Shown here: in pieces, positions 44,558 through 54,639 of the stretch
How positions within the stretch are numbered: the first letter of the stretch is position 1
How the letters are laid out: each line of letters begins with the position of its first letter
Assembly (NCBI RefSeq): GCF_905404315.1
Contig: NC_066288.1
Location: forward strand, 4,278,001 to 4,342,000
From: Leptidea sinapis
Lineage: Eukaryota; Arthropoda; Insecta; Lepidoptera; Pieridae
Reading direction: 5' to 3'
DNA length: 64,000 bases
Made by a program: the position numbers and the translations under genes
The notes under the pieces: model-generated
Databases searched by the model: none
The model's input: the letters and a program-made list of their open reading frames with translations, nothing else
What the model was told of the DNA's origin: nothing

Positions 44558-44915
44558 AACATTTGATTCCTGCCGCCGAATTCCACCTTCGCAAGACACG
44601 CCACAAGTCCTAACTTGTGTAACACACATCCAGATGGTGGGGATGATATCCTAATATCATCCCCACCATCTGGATGTGTGGCGGTCCTCCACAGTGCGGT
44701 TTTCAAGGAGCTTTCTTCCTCGTACTACTAAGCTGTGGAATGAGCTTCCTTGTGCGGTGTTTCCGGTACGATACGACATGGGTACCTTCAAAATAGCGCG
44801 TACACCTTCCTTAAAGGCCGGCAACGCTCTTGTGTTGCAAGAGAATGTGGGCGGCGGTTATCACTTAACATCAGGTGACCCGTACGCTCGTTTGGCCTCC
44901 TATTCCATAAAAAAA
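44558..44915 (+). mobile_element. LWNELP LINE 3' end with internal fold-back
   Basis: Starts GATTCCTGCCGCCGAATTCC, encodes FLPRTTKLWNELPCAVFPVR in an open frame, and ends with the 3' UTR and an A run at 44909-44918. Between CACAAGT and the normal GATGTGTGGCGG text an inverted copy has been inserted: 44623-44649 is the exact reverse complement of 44654-44680 (27 bp, 4-base gap). Confidence 0.85.
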
Positions 44916-45388
44916 AAAAACAAACTTGTTAAAGTACCGGTTAAGCAAAAAATTATTATGGACCATTTGACAATTTTTAGACGACGTCACAACTTTAACT
45001 TTTAACCCTATCCGTCCTATCTTCGCCGCCCAGTAAATGAAAAATAGCTAAATAGCGAGCTGTCAAAAGTTTCAAATAAATATTAGACATGAACCAAACA
45101 GCTTAAGGTCCAAATGCTCGAATGCATGTATGTGTTTTTTTTAATAAAACTAATTTTCAATGGCCATTTTTTTACTGACAACTATGGTTTATCGTAAAGA
45201 GTAAATATAAGCCTTCAACTTTGAAAAAAAAGTGACTGAAAAAGGCGATAAACACCTGGCAACCCTAATGTTGCGCCTAATTGAGAGCTGAAACCCATAT
45301 TTTTTCAATTCTTTACATAACTTCCTTTAAAATTACGTAAAATTTATTTAAGAAAAACATATAAGTAGTTGCAATGTATATAAGAAAA
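44916..45388. other. Unassigned sequence
   Basis: Nothing recognised. Confidence 0.4.
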
Positions 45389-45855
45389 CTAACTGACCCA
45401 GCAAACGTTGTATTGCCATATAAAGTAATTAAAAAGGATTTCAATAATTAAAATTTTTGAGGTATAAAAATTAGATGATGACCGATTCTCAGACCTACCA
45501 ATTTATCGTACTACAATTATTGTGTTCGATTGTCATCTTGCAACCTTATTGCGGATCTGTGGATGGAATAGAATATTATAAAAATCGCGATACATAAAAA
45601 TAGATGTTGATCGCAGAGGGTTGAAAATTTAGGATTGTATGTATTTGTTGAAATAAAAACATAAAAAAAAATATCTAAAATTAAAAAAAAAATCGTGTGG
45701 ACTAATCTTATCATTAAGGGGGATGAAAAATAGATGTTGTTCGATTCTCAGACCAACCCAATATGCACACAAAAATTTTCACGAGAATCGGTCAAGCCGT
45801 TTCGGAGGAGTTCGGTCCCGCACAGCGTGACACGAGAATTTGTATAGATATTAGA
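45389..45855 (-). mobile_element. Helitron (TTCTCGTGTCACGCTG type)
   Basis: The minus strand begins near TCTAATATCTATACAAATTC, continues TCGTGTCACGCTGTGCGGGA and CCGAACTCCTCCGAAACGGC, and ends ACAACGTTTGCTGGGTCAGT then TAG. It is the longer relative of 14164-14380. The terminal tetranucleotide is TTAG instead of CTAG. The 5' boundary is uncertain by a few bases. Confidence 0.65.
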
Positions 45856-46379
45856 AGAGATTAATAATACTAAAATTGATTACAGGCAGATGCAGATTTT
45901 TAGAGGAAACCCCTGGCTATTGCGTACTCGTTGTCGTTGAATTCTCGTAACAGGCTTCGTAATGCTCGCTTAGATTTCACTGCTTGTGGCGGCGATATGG
46001 GACGGGTCGTCCCCTTCCCTAAAATATGGTCGAGGCTATGGCTGGCCCATGCGTCATGCTCGTGAACGAGCGCTACTTGTGGTGGCATGATGATCCTGTT
46101 ACGGGAAGCTCTGCTTCAGAGTCTTAAAATTTATTGTATTTTATTACATAATCGCTAATAAAATACACTCAAAATGCCTTTATTTGTTTACGGTGTATGT
46201 GGATGATGCAGCTACTGTACACAATAAATTTTGTATTGTATTAATTTACATTTACTTTTTTGACTTACTCGTGTAAGACATTGACTATTTGGCGTTTGAG
46301 TAGGTATGTTTGTTGCATCACTTTACATAAATATAGTAATTGAAATGATTTGTAAAATGATGGAAATGTAAATCTTGAT
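45856..46379. other. Unassigned sequence
   Basis: A 62-codon minus frame at 45900-46088 shows no motif. Nothing recognised. Confidence 0.35.
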
Positions 46380-46530
46380 TTAAAAGAGTGGCGATGAGTT
46401 TCTTGCTACTTCTTATGATAAGCTCAACCTTTTACGAAGTAGTGGTAAATTGAATAAGAAAAAAAAATGTTTTATTTTGACATTCATAAGTGTCAATTCC
46501 GTGACATATAAGATAAGGTGATTTTGATTT
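46380..46530 (+). mobile_element. LINE 3' tail (GAGTTTCTTGCTACTTC type)
   Basis: AAAAGAGTGGCGATGAGTTT, TCTTGCTACTTCTTATGATA, ACGAAGTAGTGGTAAATTG and TTTTGACATTCATAAGTGTC, ending AAGGTGATTTTGATTTGATT. A 3' terminal fragment of a Jockey-like LINE by recollection. Confidence 0.65.
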
Positions 46531-46681
46531 GATTTCACCTGGGTGTATAACTTAAAATTGCCATTTAGTTATTCTCTGATTTCAAACAACATTGTTTCGA
46601 AAACCAGGCATATACTAGTTAATTTGATTAATAGTAAACACTGCTGTCATTATCTTATTACAATAACACAATCTCATAACA

Positions 46682-46962
46682 TTGTTTTAGGGTCACCTGA
46701 TGTTAAGTGATCAACACCGCTCACATTATCTTGTAACACCAGAGGAATCACAGGAGCATTGCCAGCCTTTTTAAAAGATGTACACCACACAAGGAAGCTC
46801 ATTCCTCTACAGCTTGGTTGTACGTGGTAGAAAGTTCTTTGAAAATCGACTGTGGAGGGTAGAGAGACTGGGATGATATCGTAATATGTGGCGCGCAAAG
46901 GTATAATTTGGCGGCAGTATCGCTTTTCAAAACACTCCTCTCCGAGGTGAACCGCATAATAC
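46682..46962 (-). mobile_element. LWNELP LINE 3' end, decayed
   Basis: The minus strand has GAGTGTTTTGAAAAGCGATA, GCCACATATTACGATATCAT, AGCTGTAGAGGAATGAGCTT, CTTCCTTGTGTGG and the 3' UTR (CACAGGAGCATTGCCAGCC on plus). The text encoding the P...YDMGTF segment is deleted. Confidence 0.75.
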
Positions 46963-47428
46963 ATGAACGATCTTATTTGATTAATAAATTGAGCGGTCGG
47001 TACGGATTCCAAACACCTTTGAATAGGAAATCAAGCAAATCAAAATATTATGATCACTCGTCTCTGTGCTTTTTTTTTTTTTTATCATAAATTTAGGAAA
47101 CCAGACAAGTACATAATTTAACAAAAATTGCCTTTATTCAGTTGTTCTTCTTTTCTCGATGGAACTTTTCAGGCAGAAGCCGCCGTATCGTCAGTCCATA
47201 TCTGGGAAACCGTATTCGCATTCAACCATGATTCGTCAATAAGCTGTTATATTTGATTACTTGACGTAAGAATTATACTCTCTTCAAAATAATATCGTCC
47301 GAGCGCGCATGGGCTTATTCGGACTCGCCAACACCCAAGTCATCTGTCATCCCTTCCACCATGACGCCTCCTGTCATCATTTCCAAGATTGCGTCTAAGA
47401 ATACTATAATTTTGAATCGCTTGCGTAA
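46963..47428. other. Unassigned sequence left of the MITE
   Basis: On the minus strand LTIRRLLPEKFHREKKNN precedes a TGA that overlaps an ATAAAG-containing string at ~47145, looking like the end of a coding sequence, but no family was recognised and upstream frames break. Confidence 0.3.
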
Positions 47429-47738
47429 TGCTCGGTTCACATTATTCCAGCCACTGGGCTGGATTACTGAATCCAGCGAATTAATCCAGTCCAGCGATGT
47501 ACTGAAATATAATTACTACGTCAGTTTCTTTTTCTAACAGGAATAATAGAACAGTTTTAAAACAATTTCTAAACTTCATTCTTGAAAGCATTGTCACTAT
47601 AGTGTTACCGGTATTACACCTTTTGAATGACTGGAATAATGTGGACGATATCAGATATCCGAGAGAGATGAGATCCAGTCCAGCGCTGGACTGGATTAAC
47701 TCGTTGTTTTAGTGGACTGGAATAATATGAACCGAGCA
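47429..47738. mobile_element. MITE with TIRs, TAA duplication and internal palindromes
   Basis: The left end reads TGCTCGGTTCACATTATTCC and the right end on the minus strand TGCTCGGTTCATATTATTCC. TAA is present on both sides (47426-47428 and 47739-47741). 310 bp. The inside contains repeated CCAGTCCAGCG motifs and a perfect 24-bp palindrome, ATCCAGTCCAGC and its complement, at 47673-47696. TAA duplication suggests PIF/Harbinger affinity. Confidence 0.8.
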
Positions 47739-47789
47739 TAAAGGAAACTAAAATTTGAAGATTTACTGCGAGTTAATCCAGGAAAATAA

Positions 47790-48298
47790 GCTAAATAATT
47801 AATTGGATACGATCAAACTAACTACCAAGGAATTTACGGCATGGTTTGATGTTAGCGTACCCACAATATTTGCTTCAAGTCGATCAGATATTTTTATTTT
47901 GCTTGAAAGCTTGAGAAATAGGTGCCACAATATTGAACTGACCTACATAGAGCACTTGCCTCACCATGTTGAATCGGACGTAAATATATGAATTTTGGGG
48001 CGAATGTGCGTCACAATACCCTTAAGAAAGGTCGAGGCCCATAGAATAATTGTGGTAACCGTTTGGTGATCACTTCATGGTGTGATTCACTACAACTTCC
48101 TCAGATCCGGTCAAGCAGATGTCTATTTAAATGAATTTCATACAATGAATTCTCGCTGCGAGACTACCAACATTATCACCATTATTACTGCATGCAAAAC
48201 CTCACACGACTTGAAAGCCGACCGAAAGGTTACAATTCAACAGGTCCTATATTTATAAGCGCTTCTAAACATCCTTCGTATTCGCCAGACCTTTTTAA
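47790..48298 (+). pseudogene. Very decayed mariner-like transposase
   Basis: Order of scraps on plus: LTTKEFTAWFDVSVPTI (DNA-binding helix region, 47812 onward), KLEK.VPQY (the WVPH-type linker, ~47908), VEAHRIIVVTVW.SLHGVIH then YNFLRSGQADVYLNEFHT (~48035-48150) and HPSYSPDLFNY (~48275, near the third catalytic position). Dots are stops. The order is that of a mariner transposase of a different subfamily from the copy at 28.9 kb. TIRs were not found; the RTE element begins immediately after. Confidence 0.6.
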
Positions 48299-48299
48299 C

Positions 48300-49241
48300 T
48301 ACCTGATATCTGTACATTAAAATCTGTACATGAAAAGAATTCTGCATACAAAGAAAGAGGTGTGAGACAGGGCGACCCTTTATCCCCAAAATTGTTTTCA
48401 GCAGTTCTGGATAATATCTTCCGCAATTTAAACTGGGACAAATTTGGCATCAATATAAATGGATCAAAATTGTACCATCTAAGATTTGCTGATGACCTTG
48501 TATTACTTGAAGAATGCCCTAAAAACCTTGAGTACAAGTTAAACGATTTGGAAGAAGAGAGCATGAAGGTTGGACTAAAAATGAACACCAGTAAGACTAA
48601 AATAATGACTAATTCAACAAAAGTCGATATAAAAATCGAAGACGAATTTCTAGAATATGTAGAAGATTACATATACCTAGGCCAAGTTATCTCCATGGAA
48701 GCTCAAATGAAGAAAGAAATAAATCTCAGGATTGCAACAAGTTGGAAAAAATACTGGTCGTTAAAAGAAATTATGAAGTCAAAAGACTTAAGTATGTATA
48801 TAAAAACGAGAAGTTTCAATACCTGCATATTACCTTGCCTAACATATGGCTGCGAAACTTGGACCCTAACCAAACAATGAGAGAGAAACTTGCCGTTACA
48901 CAGAGATCAATGGAGAGGAGTATGGCCGGTTATAAACTGCAGGATAAGGTACACTGACCTAAGGAAAATTACGAAACTTACCGACGTACTCAAACGAATC
49001 GACCAACAAAAGTGGAGATGGGCAGGGCACATGATGCGAGATAAAGTGGGGAAATGGAGCAAATTTCCGAATGGTACCCAAGAGATGGCAAAAGAAAACG
49101 AGGAAGACAACAAGGTGGGAAGATGAAATAAAATTGACAGCAGGACCTAACTGGAGAAGAGCTGCCCAAAACAGAAAAGAGTGGAAATCGTTGGAGGAGG
49201 CCTTTGCCAATCGGCACGCCGAACTGAGAGACATTTTGTAG
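48300..49241 (+). pseudogene. RTE-clade LINE, 5'-truncated reverse transcriptase and C-terminus
   Basis: Reading starts within RT: YKERGVRQGDPLSPKLF (motif B), LRFADDLVLL (motif C, FADD with both catalytic Asp) and GLKMNTSKTKIM, then YIYLGQVIS and CLTYGCETWTLTK, ending at TGA 48880 (172 codons from 48362). A frame shift then continues with TQRSMERSMAGY, QQKWRWAGHMMRD, GRWEDEIKLTAGPNWRRAAQ and EWKSLEEAFANRH to TAG at 49241. The FADD, CETWTL and WAGH motifs are typical of RTE elements. The 5' part (endonuclease and palm motif A) is missing. Confidence 0.85.
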
Positions 49242-49714
49242 TTTATACTTTTTAGCTTAAGATTATTGGTAGTTCAAATGTTAAATGTTTTTTAGTTCGG
49301 AATTAAATGGCTTTATTATTATCTGTACATTTACATCATGATTTGCATTACAGTTATAATCATTATCACCTATATAAGTCCACTACTAGACATAGGTCTC
49401 TCCCAATGCATCGCTCTGAAATCTATCTTCGGCTCCGACTTGCTCTAAGCTTACTCTGCGTATATCGTCGCTCCTCTCGTAGTCCCCACTCAAGATCACT
49501 TCGACCGCAACGGTTGTTTGTTGTGCGACTAATGTACACCCAGTGACGCTTATTCAATAACTTTTGCTAGTTGCCTATTCGAAGGCGTATGTCGGTAAAA
49601 TAACTACTAGTTACTACGGCGTATGTAGTTACTTGCAGCTTGTTTTATTATTATTCATAGATGCATCCAGATGATAAAAGAATATTTCAGCGTAGAGTAG
49701 TAGCGTATTTGAAA
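49242..49714. other. RTE 3' UTR and unassigned sequence
   Basis: GGAATTAAATGGCTTTATTATTA at 49301-49323 is a typical RTE terminus with a short repeat tail. The rest is unassigned. Confidence 0.4.
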
Positions 49715-49935
49715 TTTCTTACCTCGCACAACCACTTTGTGGAATCAACTACCAGCAGCGGTCTTCCCGAACAGATACGACTTAGGGACCTTCAAGAAAA
49801 AAGCATACTCCCACCTTAAAGGCCGGCAACGCATTTCTTGACACACCTGTTGTTGCGGATGTCCATGGGCGGTTGCCTCACCTCTCCCCATCCCGTGAGC
49901 CTCTTGCAAATACTGTAGGTACACTTTCTTTTTAT
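49715..49935 (+). mobile_element. LINE 3' end, [11 protein letters not shown] type
   Basis: The plus strand encodes, with one frame disruption, [20 protein letters not shown] then [14 protein letters not shown] and a stop, followed by a distinct 3' UTR (CATGGGCGGTTGCCTCACCT, CTCCCCATCCCGTGAGCCTC). It is a sister lineage of the LWNELP copies, with its own tail. Confidence 0.75.
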
Positions 49936-52359
49936 ATGAGAACGTAAATATCAAATACCTTCGAAATTCCTGATATTAGTATCACTTAGGTGATCACCTC
50001 ATCATAGTCACTAGCAAGTTACATAACCAGGCGAATCACAGATTTTTCGGCCTTATAGATGAGTAGTTATTTGGTGGCCAGTAAGGCAATTTTTTATATT
50101 CTTTAAATGACGGGCTGCGAGTTTATCGGATCTTCTCCTCCATACCCCCTTTACTAATATAGTTTCATGATGTTTACCAAGTGATGTTGCAATATGTTAT
50201 GTTATTGTCACCCTATGGTAAATAAACACATTTCTATTTTATTCCATAAGCTTAACCAATGCCACTAGACCGAGCAACGATGGGTAGCGTTACTGTGGTA
50301 GAACGGCGTCTCGCACCATCTACGATCGTATTTATCCGTATTGATCCTTTAATTTAAGCGTGTCACATACACGAAATCGATTGCAAGCGTTTGATGTTCA
50401 CGCGCCACAACACGACTATGATATTATCGAGATAGCGTTTTATGTTTTAAGCTTCATAATAAAGGAGTTGACCCACTATTTGTGTAATCATTCCACATAC
50501 GGTTAACAGTAATGTCTGAAAACATGACATAAGTGTCCCATTTATGTACTATCCAATGAGTTTAGCACTCAAGAGAAAATGATAATAATATAATTAACGT
50601 AAATAACACACTTATATAGTAAGAAATAAAAGAAAATGTGCAAACATTCTAGAAAATTTATTAAAAAAGAAACATGTATTTAAAATAGGAACTCAATATT
50701 AAAAACAATAATTCAACTAACTTAACTATGAACGTACAAAACCGACACCATAACTGTCTTACAATAATGGAAAACCGCTTTACAGTCAATATGTTACCTG
50801 AAACAAATAAATTACTATTTTAAGGTTCAATTTTACATTCAGAGACAATTTTACAGTATTTGAGGCATCAGATTATTTTAGTTTATGGTGCATCATTATG
50901 CATCAGACGGGAAAAGAAGACAAAAAATATAAATTCATCATTTAAGTCTAACAAAATATGAACGAATAAGGTTCACCATCTCAACTATCTTTGCTATTAT
51001 TGAAATGGCGTATATCTGTTGTAGTATTACGCCAATGACTCAACAATTTTGTTAATATTTAATCTGGACACTGGACATAGATTATAAGGCTTTATTTTCA
51101 TTTCCACTTACCATAATAGAAAGAATATCCTTATTTATCACAGGCTGCTATGCTTCCAAATTACATGAAATTTAAAATATTTTTTGCATGTTGTGTAATA
51201 TGTAAAAAAAATATATTAATATAATGGTTCACGACAAAATCAACTGTAAGAATAGTATAAAAGTATTAAACTATTTATTATGTCTAGAAATAATTACGTA
51301 CTTAATATACTTATTTTGCTTTGTGTGTTTCACATTATTTCGCTTATTAAATTATGCTATATAGATAAAAAATATGAAATATATGAAAAGGAAATTCTAA
51401 GTATTCTAATTTTACTATTAAGCTGGAGAATTCGTACAGTAAAATTTTTTAAATTTCTTGTAATATTTTTCATTCACGATGCCCAATCTTCTCCCAGCTC
51501 CTGAAACTGTAATAATAACTAAGTATTTTGTATATACGTCATTTGTACTACATAGCCAAAACTATTTTAAACTAATAGTTGTATGAGAAAACTGTATAAA
51601 AGAAAAAAATACTTCCAAGAGTAAACTAAATTTAAAAATAAAGCAAGTATACCCATCCTGCTTTGTAAATTATTAACGAAGCCCTAACGTAAAAAACGCG
51701 GAAAAGCCTATGAATAAAGGACAGTTATTCATCTCGATCTAAGCTTCGAATACAAATTGTTATAAATACTTTAAAAAACATAACTTTACTTTTCAAAACG
51801 AAATACCAACTTTTTCATACAACTATTTAAAACATCAGATTCAATCAAATTGTACGTCATCATTTATCCGACGGGAAAAGAAGACAAAAAAGATAAATCA
51901 TCATTTTAAATTAATTCTACAAATAAAATGACACAATTGCTTCGTACACTGACAAATTAATATTCCGAATAATACTGATGCATTCCACATATTCCGATGA
52001 AAATAAGACGTAATTTGAGTTATGTACTTTGTGGGTCTCTTGCAACAAGTAACAGCTTAAAAAAATATCCAATTTTACTTTCGAACTTATTGCTTGAACT
52101 CTCTCGAAGGTTAGGTTATTCCTAATCTTTATACATATAAATCCAGTGTCCTGATGTTGGTTTCCAGTGAACTCCTAAACTAATGAACGGATTTTAATGG
52201 GGATTACTTTATGGAGTGCAGTTTAGTCCAACTTAAGAGATAAGGATAGCTTTTATTCCGATTTGTGACCCATAATTAAAATAAAATAGGGTAAATATTG
52301 GGGTTGACCAGGTTATCAACTACAAAGCATACAAGATTTTATCAGCGATACGTCACTAC
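49936..52359. other. Unassigned AT-rich sequence
   Basis: 2.4 kb with no gene recognised. It contains a diverged direct repeat: 50858-50945 and 51831-51915 share CATCAGATT, CGACGGGAAAAGAAGACAAA-like text and ATAAA.TCATCATTT. If the downstream gene is real, part of this lies beyond its 3' end. Confidence 0.4.
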
Positions 52360-52475
52360 GAACGGTTGGCTCAGTTGGTAAAAGAAGTTGTCGAAAGGTC
52401 GCGGGGTTCGAGTCCCGCATTGTTCATAAAATTTTGTTTTCAAATTTTATTTGTGTAATATTCTGGTCCGGTCTT
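52360..52475 (+). mobile_element. tRNA-derived SINE
   Basis: A-box TGGCTCAGTTGG (52366-52377) and B-box GGTTCGAGTCC lie in a tRNA-like head, followed by GCATTGTTCATAAAATTTTG and CAAATTTTATTTGTG. Recognisable as a lepidopteran SINE head-and-tail. Read on the minus strand, its tail carries AATAAA (52451-52446), which lies 81 nt after the stop of the predicted gene. Confidence 0.75.
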
Positions 52476-52531
52476 AGCAAGTTTGTTACATATACATATT
52501 TGTCAGTGCCTGAAGCAGCGCGCAATGAAGT

Positions 52532-52607
52532 TCAACAAAATGAATAATACACACCGTAAACGTAGATGAACACGTAGATGATCGCCGCCACAACTAGGGC
52601 TTCCTCA
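52532..52607 (-). CDS. Predicted host gene, candidate last exon (hydrophobic C-terminus)
   Basis: On the minus strand TTTGTTTGCAG ends at 52608 and the exon begins T GAG GAA. Only one frame is open and it requires two bases from the previous exon, which supplies AG (giving Ser). The peptide EEALVVAAIIYVFIYVYG is a strong membrane segment. It either reads on through VYYSFC to TGA at 52532-52534, or is spliced at a GTGTGT beginning at 52554. AATAAA follows 81 nt after the stop, inside the SINE. I do not recognise the family; the pattern resembles small multi-pass insect membrane proteins. Confidence 0.5.
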
Positions 52608-53685
52608 CTGCAAACAAATACAAAATTTACTCACATAATGAACAATGTATTAAAATTCCTACTTGTGTGCCGATATTTTGAAGTAAAATAGTCTAAATAT
52701 AAGTTTTTCATAGTAACAACACCATGAATAAAGAATTGCTTGTTACTAACAGCTGTAAGAGGTTCTATACAAATTGTCATAATCATAGGCTGTTTTTATA
52801 ATTAATTACTCTATACACATCAATTAATTCAATTGAACCGTACCGACTTGACTTTAGGTTCGACTGGCGGTATAAAATATACGGTAAATTTATGTAAGTA
52901 CCTACTATAATACTTCATACGAATTAATAAAAAAAATAATTATTATGTTCCGAAAATAAGAAACTCCGATCTTTTTGACTGCCTATGTTCGACCATATTA
53001 AACACAAATTACGTTATACATATTTACATGTTTTGAGGCCGTTTTCAGGACAATAGAAGGCTTTTTGACGGCTTAGAACAATTTATTTTATCAAAAGGCT
53101 TCTACTATACACATAAAAACTTTAAGGGTAGGTATATACCTTTTATAATGAGGTCTCAACTGCTGTTCAGATGTTAACATTTTAAAAACGGTTTAAGCTT
53201 TGCTTTAAATCTGATCTGATACTCAGGTAGTGTCTAATCGATTGTGCAGCTGACGACTTGATTAATAAAAGCAATGATGTATTACAATATTCTATATATT
53301 GTATTTTTAAAAGAGCCCAAAAAACATAATACTGACAGAGTTTCATACGCCGTTTCGTCTCTCAGAGCAGAATTTTGTTTCCAAAGCTGTGGTTTTAGTG
53401 CTTTTGTTGAAGTAAAAAGGATTCCAAAAGTATACATATTTGGAAATTAAATGTTTTAATGACAAGTTATATTACAAAATGAAAAGCTTTAAAGGAGCGT
53501 GCTGTTGCTGTTATTTCAACCCATGACAAAAAGATGACTGTATCCTCACCAAAAACGATGCCCAGTAGCTAACTCTCAACTAAATGATGGGGCAAAAATA
53601 ATTGAATTTCTATTCATTCATATTTTATAAAATAGAAACAGGATATAGAACGAATACAGTTAAAATAAATAAATTACATATTTAC
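52608..53685. other. Putative intron
   Basis: AT-rich sequence between the last two predicted exons; no repeat recognised. Confidence 0.4.
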
Positions 53686-53728
53686 CTATTAAAATTGAGC
53701 GCAGTCACCACTAACTGAAAACGGAGAC
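53686..53728 (-). CDS. Predicted host gene, internal exon
   Basis: A 43-nt candidate between TATGATTTCCAG (acceptor) and GTAAATATG (donor) on the minus strand. Of three frames only one is open: it takes one base from the preceding exon (G, making Gly), encodes LRFQLVVTALNFN, and leaves AG for the next exon. The phase agrees on both sides. The exon is very short, which is the main reason for caution. Confidence 0.5.
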
Positions 53729-54553
53729 CTGGAAATCATAAAAAATATTAAAGCGATTTCATTAACAACATATCTAAAGTTATAACAAATCTATAGTCAA
53801 TAAGCTGCATTTTTAAAAGGAAAAATCATTCTTGACTTATTTTACTTTTATTTAAGAAGCATGATTCCTATATGTTTTTTAAAATTAGGTACAGACCTTA
53901 TGCTGTATATAGGTATTATGTAATATTTGTATTAATATAACAGATAAGCAAATCATAGAAGTATTTTGTTGAAATCCATTGATTCGTATATTCATATTTT
54001 GTAAAGATTAACAAAATCCATTACTGATTTTCTTGTTTGGTTTATGATAGGTGTTACATTCGTAAGATTATAAGAAATTACATATAATGATAACAAGCGT
54101 AGAATTATGGTAACATGATGACGATGTTTTCTTTTTAAATTTCATAGATACCTATAAAGGAATAACGTAGTTATTTATCTATATAATCTATCGATATCCA
54201 TCATAAGATAATCATTCATATTCTAGAAGTCTTCAAGGATTCAATATTAATTACTATTTATAAAGTACGGTTGTTTATAATAAATCGCCGCATGCAGTGT
54301 ATAAATCCGTATCATTTCTAAAATTATAATATTGAATCATTTTGGTGCATTTGTACCATCATTGAGATACATTCGAAAAATTCACATTAGATTAAAAAAC
54401 CAATAATGGTGAATTAAAAATAATTGCATGTCTAATGCACTTTACAAATCTCTAGTGATGTATTTATTGCATATATACGATATTATTACTTCGATTAATC
54501 TATACTGTAGTTAATTGCTGTTAATAAACATCTGGTTTTTATAGTCAACTTAC
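53729..54553. other. Putative intron
   Basis: AT-rich sequence between the first two predicted exons; no repeat recognised. Confidence 0.4.
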
Positions 54554-54604
54554 CACGAAGTACCTTTATCAAAAGTTCTCCCACAGTAGCAAATATCAGG
54601 AGTC
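54554..54604 (-). CDS. Predicted host gene, upstream exon
   Basis: The minus-strand donor CGTG|GTAAGT at 54553 is near-perfect. The frame that continues into the next exon reads LLIFATVGELLIKVLR, hydrophobic like the other two. An in-frame stop just upstream means the exon must start at the AG before GACTCC (54605), whose pyrimidine tract is poor. A competing frame starts with ATG at 54636 (MSSNKRLNLRTPDICYCG) and would read into a stop in the next exon, so the start of this gene is not resolved. Confidence 0.45.
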
Positions 54605-54639
54605 CTTAAGTTTAAACGTTTGTTTGAAGACATCTTCTT

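Noticed and set aside
52360..52432. tRNA gene on the plus strand
   Set aside because: A and B boxes are present, but the cloverleaf has mismatches and the typical SINE tail follows.
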